DNA of 64,000 nt from positions 53,082,181 through 53,146,180 of the forward strand of contig NC_054082.1 in the NCBI RefSeq assembly GCF_017562075.2, read 5' to 3'. Every line of letters begins with the position of its first letter. Positions within the stretch are counted from its first letter, which is position 1. The DNA comes from Anopheles merus. Lineage: Eukaryota; Arthropoda; Insecta; Diptera; Culicidae. This document shows, one piece after another, positions 1-11,213 of the stretch. Both the position numbers and the translations under genes were made by a program. Under the pieces are notes generated by a model, which worked only from the letters and a program-made list of their open reading frames with translations, was not told the origin of the DNA and made no database searches.

Positions 1-2482
1 CATTACCGTTGAACAATGTCCGACAAGCTTCTGTTGGCTGATGGTTTGCTTACAACGTGTCCTTGAGCGATAAAGCGCGTAAAAATAGGTGACTTACAAA
101 CTGCTGCAAAAGTCAGTTATAGGCCTTGGAGCTATTTAAAGGCCCGCCCGTAATGTTTGCCCATTTTTTTCGGAATTTAAACATTGGAAAGGAAAGTAGC
201 CCACAGGCTAGGTAATGTATGTGGAGGGAGCATTTTAATTTTGTAGATTTAATAAATTGGAACGTCCCACACAGTTTCGGCACCAACATAATTGGATCGT
301 TTGTTGATCGCTGGTGGGGCACTGAATAAACAAAAGATGGTTAGGTTGTGGTAGGAATACTCCATAGATTTGCAAACAATTTTACCATTGTTTAAACATT
401 CGTTTCAAAACAAGGATCAAAAACAAATGAGCAACTGATAACCTTTTTAATTTATCGACTTGAACCAATAAATAAGCTACTAGTTGTACTAAATTTTCAA
501 TTATCATGCTTCTGCATTTAGTACCAAAAAAAAAACTCAAAAGTAGCGTTTGTATTACATGTTTCAAAACAATTCAACGCTTAAACTCAATGAAATTAAA
601 CATCAAAACCATCCACACTACTTCACTTGATTACAGTGTCAAAAAAAAACGATCCCTTCCCGTTAGCCGTCATGTTCGTTCCGCTTTTCCCGTATGCTTT
701 TCTACCGGGGCACCTTCTACTAGAGCTGCGAAATGAAAACGGCCTCGCGGGACTTGTAACGTCAAAATTACTGCAGCTTTTCCGCAGAACTCGCGCCGTC
801 CGGAGCAAAGTTGCCCCTGGTGTGCGATTCTGCCGTTTCTGGCGTCGCCACCACACTCTATTGCCAGAACACACCATGATTACCCTGAGCGGGGAGAAAG
901 AGCTACAAAGGGCATGAAAAAAGGAAGAAGGTCTAAAGTGGTCCCAGGATGCTTTGTCCGTGGCAAAAAGAAACGCAACTCGTCAGCATCTGATAACTGT
1001 GGAATGGCACAAAGAAGCGTGCAGCGCCAAGCTGGCAGAAAAGAAGAGCAGGAATTTGTTTGTTCTTGCAGCCGTCTCCTCAACATTCAAGGCGGAATGG
1101 AGGCGCCCTTTTTTGTGAATGCCAATACACGGCCGTGCGGCACCAGCCACGGTATTGCCACGCAATCGAAAACGGATGGGTACGTCGGCTGGCCTGCTCG
1201 AAAAGATTGTAGCGTATAGAAGAAAAAAGTTACCATCAAAATGACTGTATTTTTCCGCCACTGGACCGCCACAGAGAAAGCGTGGTTGTTTCTTTTATTC
1301 CACCCTGCCCAAAGTGAAAGAAACCATTCCAACCGCTCAAAACGATCTGCTATCGTGCTCATCGTTTTGCGAAGGTTAAGGTTCGTGCATTTCCAACACT
1401 CCCCGAACCTTATGAGGTGCGTATTTTACGAACCCAAGTGAAAAAGGCGCTGCAGCTTGACCGGGAAGGGTAAAAGGTAAAACGCTGAACAAACAGCGAC
1501 TCTAAGTGGATCAGTTGCGGATGCTACAATCAAAAAGGGGACCCTTTTTTGGCGACAGTTTTGGCCCAGCATGGCATGGAATGGAGTAATCGAATTTTTG
1601 AGAGTGCCATTCGAACTGATTTTCTGCTAACCGTGCACGGGGTGGCACCATGCTGCTACGTGTCGGCACACCATGTCCCAAGGATAACAAAGGGATAACG
1701 TAGAGTGGCTCAGCAAATGTAAAAATTATCACGACTCTATCGAAATGGTTTGCTTTCGGTGCGTATCTCTGGGTCCCAATCAATGCGGCTCGTATTAAAA
1801 TCAATTCATTAGATGCTTCACTAGAAGAGGGCATGTTTTTATCCTTCAAAAGAAACTATCACTGAATCACAGGGGATTGTTTTTTTGTGATTTGTTTTTT
1901 GGCCTGGTTACTCAAGGCTATGGAAATAGTCCTCGGAGAGATAGGCAATGTAAGGTTTATGTACAGTTTTTAATGATTCTATTACGTTTCAGGGATAGCG
2001 ACATAGTTTTAATAATTACGGTAAGCTCATGAGTACTTTTTGATACATTGATTTGTTTTCAATATATCCCCTGTCTCCTGGTCTTTTTGAGGTTTTTCAA
2101 TCAATCAATTCAAAAAAAAATCTCAAAATTAAACGATATTTAAAATCTCAGATCCGGCTGCAGTCTCTGTTTTTATTTTGACACAGGAGATTTCCTATAT
2201 GACATTTTGTATTTTTATTTTGTATTAAAAGGTGTCCTTTTAATATAGAAACTATCATATTTTCGTCCCTTTGAAGATAGCTTTCGAGGCATGTTCACGA
2301 ACATGTTGACAACACTGTTCCTTTTTATTTTTTTATTCTATACAATTCCATTATACTGATAAGCATAGGAGATTTTATTATAATTTATCAAATGTTGATC
2401 GATGTCGACTGCATCAAAAAAATATATCTCAGGCTTAGCTAATTAGTAATAAAATCAAACTAATTCAATGAAAAACACTCAC
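1..2482. other. intergenic or intronic DNA without a recognisable gene
   Basis: No recognisable coding sequence on either strand. A GC-richer island lies at about 620-1,480, where several frames stay open on both strands, but none of the translations shows a domain or motif. From 1,860 to 2,460 the DNA is AT-rich. If the minus-strand exon candidate at 2,483-2,849 is real, this stretch is the first part of that gene's intron 1, since its splice donor points leftward. No coding exon for it is visible here. Confidence 0.5.
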
Positions 2483-2849
2483 CTTCTGTGGCTAGGTGCG
2501 GTCTGCTAACTATTCCGACGAGGCAGCCCACACGTTAATCGATGTCGGGTCGTATCGATAGGATTTTACTCCTATCACTTGTGATATGGGGAAGCGCCGT
2601 AACCGTAGTTCCGTCCGCAGGTTCCGGCTTTGCCACCACCGTTCGTAATGCCCCGCTAATGAGCTGCTTGTCCGTTCGATTTTTTTTTTCGTTTTGTTTT
2701 ATTTATTCACTTCGTTTGCGTTCCGGTACGACTTTGGCTTTCTTTTCCGATTTTATGATATTTCTTCGTGCCCTTTTTTCTGAACTGCTTCACACTTCCA
2801 ATTCACAACTTTCTTATCTGCAGCACTAGTTCACACGCAACACTAACTG
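2483..2849 (-). other. candidate non-coding first exon (5' UTR) of a leftward gene
   Basis: Read on the minus strand, the segment starts at an insect-type initiator (TTCAGTTAGTG; presumptive +1 A at 2,849) and ends at a strong splice donor, CAGAAG|GTGAGTG, with the intron beginning at 2,482. The 367 bases contain no ATG at all on this strand, which is what a 5' leader should look like. It is GC-richer than the AT-rich DNA to its left. The opening bases (AGTTAGTGTTGCGTGTGAAC) resemble common insect 5' leaders. The coding exons would lie left of the window, so the gene is unknown. The donor and the absence of ATG are read directly; the initiator and the exon status are inference. Confidence 0.45.
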
Positions 2850-2856
2850 AATTGGG
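2844..2856 (-). promoter_or_regulatory. candidate initiator (TCAGTT) for the leftward transcript
   Basis: The minus strand reads AATTCAGTTAGTG here, matching the arthropod initiator core TCAGT. No TATA box is seen 25-35 bases upstream; the upstream side is a purine/pyrimidine-skewed run. Support comes mainly from the ATG-free exon and strong donor downstream. Confidence 0.35.
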
Positions 2857-5800
2857 GGGAAAAAGAACACAAATCACGTCACGATAGCTCACAAAGGGTA
2901 GCGGGAAAGAAAATAAACACGCTGGAAACTCTCACTTCACCGTTCAGTGCCATCAATACGAAATATTAACAAACAAAAAAACAGGACCAAACAGCGAAGC
3001 CTAATACATACACTCACACACATAGTCGTTGATTCCGGCACGGAATGATAAGCACTCGTTCGTGGTGAAATGAGATGGAAACGAGTTTGTTTTTATTCAA
3101 ATAACTTTTGAACAGGTGATCTCCAGCAGGGTGGAATATTTTAATGGCACAACCACGCCAGTCAGGGGCAACAAAGTAACTAATACATTATATTGTTATT
3201 GTTTTGGTTCCATTTTAACTCGGTCGGAAAATTTAAACCATCCGAAACGAACAAAGAATCCCGAACGAGTGCCGTCACGCTACCATGAAACTTACTTTTA
3301 AATCACAATCAATAATCAATCCATCGATTTTCTGGCGGCAAGTGGTTACAAGTCGTCTGAAATAATGTTTTCAGTTTTTTTCTTTCTAACTTAGCCCGAA
3401 TTTTTCCTTTAGTCTGTGGTTCAATTTTGCTTACGATTTAATCTACCCACCGACCACCTCAGCCGACGCCAGAAAACTCGCAGTACAGTGTCTCTCTGTT
3501 TTTCTTTTCTTCTTCTCTCTTTCACTCTCTACTTCAACTGCCATCCATTATGCAGCATCCATCCATCATGATTGAAGCATCCTTCCCGAAGCCCTTTCTC
3601 TTTCGTTGTAAATTTTCATTTCATGTTTTCTGACGGCCTTCGCGATTGGGTTTTCCGATTTCATTATTTCTGCCATTTCAGCAAACCCCGCGGTCCGCTA
3701 ACACTGCCCCAACCCGACTGATCGCTTTCCGCTTCTTCCAATTTATTTATGCAGCATCGTTGCCAGTGCATCGTTTCACGGTTTTATCGAACATTTTCCG
3801 TTCATATCCTTTTATTTTTTTGTTGCTTATGATTTTGGTTTTGTTTGCGCTCTATCGTGCGTTCTTTCCTTCGGCAGTTGGTGTTTTGTTTTGAAATTTT
3901 GGCTTTTTTGAAACTGATCAATATTCAATCTTCCGCGCGCATGGCCATGACGGGGGCTCCTTAACTTTGCATAACGAAATGCCGATGGCTTAGAAAGATT
4001 TGGGAGGCGGTGAAACACAACAACCAAAAAAAAAAACACGAAACGGCATGAAAATGGCTTCAGCTCCCTTGCTGCACCCTGCGATACCCGGCAGATGAGC
4101 ACCGATAATGATGATAGCGCAGAGATGGTTCGATGATGATCAACCTTTAACGAGGCCACGCGCGATGGAGTGTATACAAGATTCGGGAGGGGGGATTCGA
4201 GCTTTCAGTGTTTTCGTATGTACCGTCGATAGGACACACCGCGCCATAATGATGATTACTTCGCTGATTAAGAAAATCCCATCAAAAACCTCAACGCAAC
4301 ACGATTCATCTCACTGTTTCTGAGTGTTGGTACAACCGCACGGCCACACAGCATTGCCCGTCGTCTTCACCGTTTTCGAAGCAAATTAGCCAGCATGTTG
4401 GTGAGGTGTTCGCGAAGAAATTGCCGCAAATCAAGCGTAAAAGAAAGTGAAAGAGCAGTCCGTAATGTCCGCGTGTAGCAAGTCTGCGCGGCAATGGCGC
4501 ATCTAATGGGCATTAGTAAAAGTGTTTGCAAAGCAGGTGGAGAGGATGCTCTCGGTTATGCGGGTAGTGGAAAAGTGGCGTTTGAATGGGAAGAATACGT
4601 ATCGAATGCGTTACAGTCGCTGATGCAAGATGCAAGTGAATAGCGTTTAATCAAGCCGTTTGAGTCGATGGACATTTTAATTGGACGTTATACATAATGT
4701 GATTTCATTACAGTTCCTTTGAGCTGTACCTCCCATAGCAAAAGACTACAATTAAGTTTTTCGTAGTGGACAAAGTGCCGACCCTTTTTTTCTCCGCTCA
4801 CTGATGATGAAAAGCCTGCAATTTTATTTTAAAATCACAAACAAATAAACGTAAAAAGGCTACATGCACCACTGTGCTTCGCTAACGACCGACTTTCGGC
4901 CGTACTCTCGCAACGAAAAAAAGAAAACGAATAAATTCTGCAGATGGCCACAATCTACGGCAAAAGAGAGCTGCAATGCAATAAAACTGCACACGATGCG
5001 TCCCATTCAGCTAGCTTAACCATCGACCACTTTCACCATAGCACCGTACCAACCATGCTTTTGTTACTAAACCTTTCAGCACCATCATTTTGGACCAGTC
5101 TGTACAGTTGCCAGCCAGCCCGGATGGTTCCAAGCCAAGCCTCGCCCTATGATTACGGTCGGTCGTGGTAATTCTTGGAAAAAGAACTGCTCGCAAGTGT
5201 GGCCTCACACTAGTCAGGATGAACGAAGGCCACACGTTTGATGAACGATCCGTTTTCTATTTCTGTCTTTTGGAGTTTGCAAATTCGCTGTGAACCATCG
5301 AACGTAGCCGCACCGGCGCACCGGTTTACCGGCAGCACGTTGCGGATGATCGAATTTCAGCCTAACGCCACTTAACGTGCCTCACACAACAAGTAGCACT
5401 TGGGTCAAACATAGGCATACAGTAGCCTGTTTTGTGCCAGCAACTAACGGCCACGCGTTTCGGTTGCCCTCACAATTTTGGGTTTTGACGTTTTTGGTTA
5501 GCAAACTGTTATTTGTTTTAGTAGCGAGGAGGAAAAGCTGCCGTTCCTTGAACCTTCGATGCTTTTTTTTTTTGTGGCTGCCAAAAAGTAGCAGCGGTCA
5601 TTTTCTTCTTTTCGTGACTTTTTGTTCACTCCAACTCACAAACCATTCACCGTCACCTGCGGGGAAACGGAAAACGCACGACACACGAAACAACGGTTCG
5701 AGTAGGCTAACGTTCGCGACGGTTCGCTTGTTTGATTTCTGCGGTTGCTTTCGCAACTTTCTCTCTTGTTGGAAACCTGTTTTTCGTTTCATTTCACCCC

Positions 5801-7205
5801 GCGGCGCCCGTTTCTCTATCACACACTCTCACACACTCACACACACTCTACATTCACACACATATACACGAGAGTGCTTGGCGTGTTGCCACTGATCAAG
5901 CGTATCGCCGGATGACCATCCGAAATTCACCCGCCCTCTGGCCCTCATGCCGCACAGCGTCATTCCATCCCCAAAACCACACACAATCAACCTCATTCCG
6001 TTGCACATGCACGCCGCATCAACGGCCACTGGGAGCAACCCAAAACGAAATGCATTCAACGCAGTACGCTTTCCACCATCTTGTACAACGCAATCGCACG
6101 CCTCCCTGATCAACACAATTACACACATATACAGCACGCTGCACATTCACACTTAACGCCTAGTGTCACCATGTTTTTCCAATTTCAACAACACTCATAA
6201 TAAACCTTATCTGTCCTACAACCCCAAAGATTGCATTGGCATAAGCTATAACGCGACTAACTGCCACACTATGTCCATATTTTTACATGAGTTGTAAAGA
6301 CAACTATTTTCAAGTCTAAACTTCCGCTACACCCTTCGCCTAATGTTACACACTTACGTTTAGGATTTCTTCGTAACAGCGATTTACCGAAAAGTCCGGT
6401 TTCGATTTCAAACTAGCGCTCGCACGTGCGTCCGTTCGACTGCGCGGTTCAAAAGTAAATAAACGATGTTCGCTCTCTCGGTTACTTTCTTGCCCGGCGA
6501 AACACGGTGGGCGGTAGTGAGAAGCTAACAGCTCACTCTCATCACCGGATTCTCACCGTTGAATCTACAGGGTGTCTCATGGTGCTTTGAACGCCTGTTC
6601 TATTTTGTTTTTCAATTTCACGCAATTGTTATTTCAAATTGAACCCGTTTCTATGCATCATTTTGCGCACATATCAGGAGAATCGTGTATCTTAGTGACC
6701 AATAAAAGCAAATTTCATTCGAACAAATTATCAAATTCATTCAAATCAAATTATAGCAGTATCTTGCCCTTATTTTAAAAGAACCGATAGACATATAGAC
6801 ATATTATAAACATTTCAAGTGGCTTCAAATGTATTATTTTTGTAAAATTTATATAGAATGTATTTTTTAATACTGATTACATTCTTCTTTTCAAAGATTT
6901 TCCTCTTGTTAGTAACCTTTTCCTAAAGATACTAGGTCTAACAAAATCGTGGCTATTTAAGCACCTTTAATGGCTTAAATCATACAGAAGCTTACAGAAG
7001 AAAAAAACCAACACAAAGACTTTATTTTGTTCAACCCTATCCCATAGTGCATTGTTGAATTGAGAAAAGCAGTCGGTTCCGAGCCGAGAATGCATTCGTG
7101 CAGCCCCTGTTTGTGTGCTACAAGCGCGTGAACATCTCCGAGCCTGTGAGATGACGAATGCTGGATGCCCTCGCTCTCTCAGCTAACCCTTCAAACAGTT
7201 TCGGC
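2850..7205. other. gene-free region with moderately GC-rich islands
   Basis: Open frames of up to 172 codons occur (for example 5,377-5,895), but they run through low-complexity T/C and CA/CT tracts and show no domain. Blocks at 3,400-5,400 and 5,880-6,560 are richer in GC than their surroundings and could be regulatory. No tRNA, splice-flanked exon or transposon end was recognised. Confidence 0.4.
5819..5870. repeat. CA/CT-rich microsatellite
   Basis: Imperfect tandem CACA/CTCA units. The tract explains why overlapping frames stay open here. Confidence 0.8.
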
Positions 7206-7266
7206 CGGTTATCAGTGCGTCGAGTTACACTTCAGCGTTGGTTATCAGTTGTGTGGAAAAGTACGT
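7206..7266 (+). promoter_or_regulatory. candidate TATA-less promoter with two initiators
   Basis: Two copies of GGTTATCAGT lie 32 bases apart (ATCAGT at 7,211-7,216 and 7,243-7,248), each matching the insect initiator TCAGT. A GGTTA, close to the downstream promoter element RGWYV, lies about 27 bases after the first. A possible donor (GAAAA|GTACGT) follows at 7,261. The upstream 130 bases are GC-richer than the flanks. No coding exon can be tied to it, so the gene is unknown. Inference from motifs only. Confidence 0.3.
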
Positions 7267-10200
7267 GAAAGGAAAAAAGCCCCAAAACGAGAAAAATCCT
7301 TTTCCATCACGGACGGCAAGGTTTAAGGTTACGACGATGTTTCGTTTTCGGTGCTTTGTCGTTTGTTCGTTGCCCATCATTACCGTCGAATGTCGATACG
7401 GCTGCCGTGTTTCACGCCAGCATGAATACGTTTGGGGCTGCTTCCTTTCTACACCATCGTGCAGGAAGCACCTATTTTTTATCAGGTTTCGTTTTATCCA
7501 AATAAACGGCATCAAAGCTCACTGCAGATGCGGCGGTGCTGTGCGAAATAAAATAAATCGAATGTAATTTTCAACCCGCCATAACTTTGGATGTCCGTAA
7601 AAGAATCGAATTTAGGTCACAATGAATGTATAAACAAGCGGAAGCCAAATTCTGGCTTTGCCAACCGGCTAACCCTTACATCGCCACCAAACACCCTTCC
7701 ACACCCTATTTCGGCGGCAGGAAGTAAGGGACGTCATTTCCGGTTCGTCCAACATGAAATCGTTCGTAACTTTGCATGCCTCGTGGGGTATATTAACGTT
7801 CTGATCAAGGTCGGGTGAAAGTATGCGGCTGCCAAAGCATTGCTACCTTCTTTTCGATTGACTGCTTCCGTGGAAACCTTACAAGGACACAAAAGTATTT
7901 TTACGCGCAACAAAAAAACACCGTGTCGCAGGTTTGACGGGATTCCCGGATTATTTTTCGCTTCCTGTCGGATTTGGTATCAAAGGAAATATTCGATGGT
8001 ACATTTTACGTTATCGTGGTTATTTAGAGTGGTAGAGATTCTATCTATCTACCCCTCAAATCTTTACTTAAAGTAACTTTGTTGGCTGTTTGTTGAGGAC
8101 TAAATGATTTGTGGCATACAATTTCATTCCAATATTCTATTGCACTCAATTCAATTATTAGCTTGTAAAGTAAACTCATCTTTGCTGAATAAAGGCATAT
8201 ATTAATAATCTTCTAATCAGCTCCTCTTCACGACGGTGATTTGCCTAAATGAGATTGATGATCTTATGATCTTCCTTTACCCCTAATCCACATCATCCAA
8301 CACAACCAAGTCACTCCACAGCCTACCGAGACAGCACCAAGTATCAGAACCGTCCCTGATGCTAAGCAAATTATAACACGCCTGGAAATCTGCCCTGTAC
8401 CCTTGTAGCAAAGTTTGAGGGAAATTCCCAGACGTACGCCACGTTTGAAAGTTTCATCAACTCAAAACACCAGACAAACGATTCCAAACTGAATCAGCAC
8501 CGCGGCCAAGGACAAACGAGAAACAAAAGCAAAAACAAAAAGTTAAATCAGGATCACTAGCAATGCTCTTTTATGGAACTTTTGAAGGAAGCTTGTAAAA
8601 TGGACAAGCCAACATCACGATGTTTCAACGTACGGCAAACTTTCGTTGCGCTCGTAAATTTATAAACAGAGTCGTAGAATGTGTCATCAGGTGGTTCGAA
8701 GATCGGCGAAAGTTTTATCCCTGCATGCTCAACTTATTTTACAACTTCCGGTTATTCCATTCTGCAGCTGTTGCTCTTCGGTTTTGAGCAGGTTAGAGAG
8801 AGCTCAGAAAGTTTTATAAATGTACTCAATGAAATCCTTTCTTGCAACTAAACTCAAGGGGTTAAATATTATTCTTCTGGAATGGCTGTTAGTACAAACA
8901 AGAAGCGTCTCTTTGATCAACATTTAATATATTGCATTAAAATTATAACCATCAACCACGCTCCTGATCAAATTACCTTATATGTGATATAACAAATAAT
9001 TTAACTCTAATATTAAACTAGTACATCCATATTCCACGACGCAAAAAAGCCAAGTCTATGCTAGATACAATAAATGACCCAAAATGGCAGGTAGATGACG
9101 ATTGATTAATCGAAAGGACACAGTTTCCGAGAACGAGCTTTAAAAGCGTGTCTAATTTTTAGTGTACATTATTGTTATTTTCACAACATGTAGCAGCTTT
9201 GTTTTGTGGCGCACTTCAAAAGAGATGGCTTTCAAATCAAATTTGAGAATGGGAAACCTTGTTAGTTAATAGATAACTCACAGAAGGCTTATTGGGTTGC
9301 GACTAGCCAAACCTGTCCTTGTCAGCTGCTTAGAACAAAGTATAACACAAAAATAAACGCACAAAGCACGCTATTAATCATAAAGTAAATTTACCTTCAC
9401 AAACGCAAATCAGGCTGCGATCACCGCAAACTCCAACCGCAGGAAAAGATTGCGCTAAAAAATACGGCACTGGCTTAAACGTTGCGGTTTCCCCAACCCC
9501 TCCGTTTGCCAAGATGAATAATAAATCCCCCATTTCACCCGTTCCGGTTCACACTCGCCGTGTGAAAGGGTTGTCGACGGGATAGTGTGATGCAGAACGC
9601 TTCGCCGGAAAGCGGTAACGAAGCCATTTCGGAAGTTGGTCACTCGGTGACTGATTTTTTCTTTCTATTTTTTTTATTTGCTTCTTTTTTACATACACAA
9701 AGTATAATGGTAGCTTAACACTGCTGCACTATCTTCCGTTCAGCTACTCCATAAAGGTACCTCGTAGCTTAACGAAAAAAAATCGGAATATAACGAAGGA
9801 GAAAACGGATTTAGCTCGTTATTACGTTCGAAGCTTCTTTGTTTTTTTTTTCTCCGTATCATGCACTCGTTTTGCTTACATTGTTGGCCCAGCATTTGGG
9901 TTGCAACTGACATCCACCGTCTCCAGTTTGCTAGCGGGTTTCCAAGGGCCTGTTCATTCATACAGAAGATCATGATCTTTCGCTTCGATGGGAACCGAGG
10001 ACAACGCTTTTTCCTCGCATCTCGCGTGGAGAGTAGATCGTTGAAATCGAAACGCACATTCACCGTGCCGCGAACGTTGGATGCAGATCCGGTTCATGCG
10101 AACCCGAGAACTGGACAACAGTGCCTCCATCATCCGCTCCCCACCCCTACTACTACCTTGGCTTTGCAGAACAAGCATAAACGGATGCTCTCACAGGCGT

Positions 10201-10763
10201 CATCGAAACGCCTTCGGGGTTTTCCGCGCACAAGCGAAGACTCACGCCCCTCGTTTTGGGAGGTTGTGAGAGCATGACGCCATGTGCAACCTCGTAACTG
10301 GCCACATTAGACACGTGACCGGTACCGAGTGTGTGTGACCGTGGTATATCAGGGAAGTACAAACCTTCACGAGTTCCGTTCGGCATGCCATTTCATACGC
10401 GCTGCGTATGGTTCAATTCAAGACGCAGCTTATTTACGCAGAGCCATTTAATAAACCAAATAAAACCATTCAACTTCTTGTATTACACATAATTTGAAAC
10501 GAATTTGTTAGAAAAATATGCATTTCGATATGTTAACATCTTTTATACATGTTTCATAATTTTCGTAATGGAACATACTGACTTTCAATAAACAATTAAA
10601 TTCAACATAAGATATTTGCGTTGAACTTCAACGGACTGCTGGACAGTTCAAGCGGGACGAATACTCAACTGTTATCATACCAATGTTTAGTTTTAGTTAA
10701 GAATGAGTGATTCCACACAATCGGTCAACGATGATTTGATACGAATTTCTCAAAATACCAATA
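7267..10763. other. gene-free region
   Basis: Mostly AT-rich. A GC-richer block lies at 9,420-10,440, with open frames on both strands (up to 138 codons) that show no recognisable domain. On the minus strand near 10,330 there is a GGTCACAC word (like the Drosophila core-promoter motif 1) next to a CACGTG E-box; this is too weak to call a promoter. Confidence 0.4.
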
Positions 10764-11213
10764 CAGGGTTTTCGAGGATTATATAGACATGTTCAGCGAG
10801 TTGTAGATTCGTTCAGGCATATAATAGACTCTTTCAGCGAGATGTAGAATTGTTCGGAAGTAGGCGTTGACATGTTCGGTTGTACTGTAGAGCTGTCACT
10901 TTCGTACCCCTTGAACTGCAGCTTAGATCATTCTCATCAGAAGGTAAACAAACAGTTTTCTTAAAAATATGATTGTTTTAACTAATCCATGCATTAAACA
11001 GCCTGATGAATGATTATTAGCTACTTTTAGGACATTTAAGAATGAAAAATTTAACCCTGCGGCACAGTGTAAACAAAACAAATGACAGCACTACAGAATC
11101 GCTGAATATGTCAACGCCTACTTCCGAACAATTCTATATCTCGCTGAAAGAGTCTATTATATGCCTGAACGAATCTACAACTCGCTGATGTCTCTATGTA
11201 ATCGAAAACCCTG
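10764..11213. mobile_element. 450-bp MITE-like element with about 140-bp terminal inverted repeats, TA-flanked
   Basis: The element begins CAGGGTTTTCGA and ends TCGAAAACCCTG, with TA on each side (10,762-10,763 and 11,214-11,215). The inverted repeats run roughly 10,764-10,905 against 11,070-11,213, with small differences. Each arm contains internal direct repeats built on TTCAGCGAG(A/T)TGTAG. There is no coding capacity. TA target sites and CAG-type ends suggest mobilisation by a Tc1/mariner-type transposase; that is inference. The arms are unusually long for a mariner MITE. Confidence 0.8.

Noticed and set aside
5377..5895. 172-codon plus-strand frame
   Set aside because: It runs through T/C tracts and a CA/CT microsatellite and has no domain or splice support.
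9861..10277. 138-codon frame, also open on the other strand
   Set aside because: No recognisable motif; composition alone explains the absence of stops.
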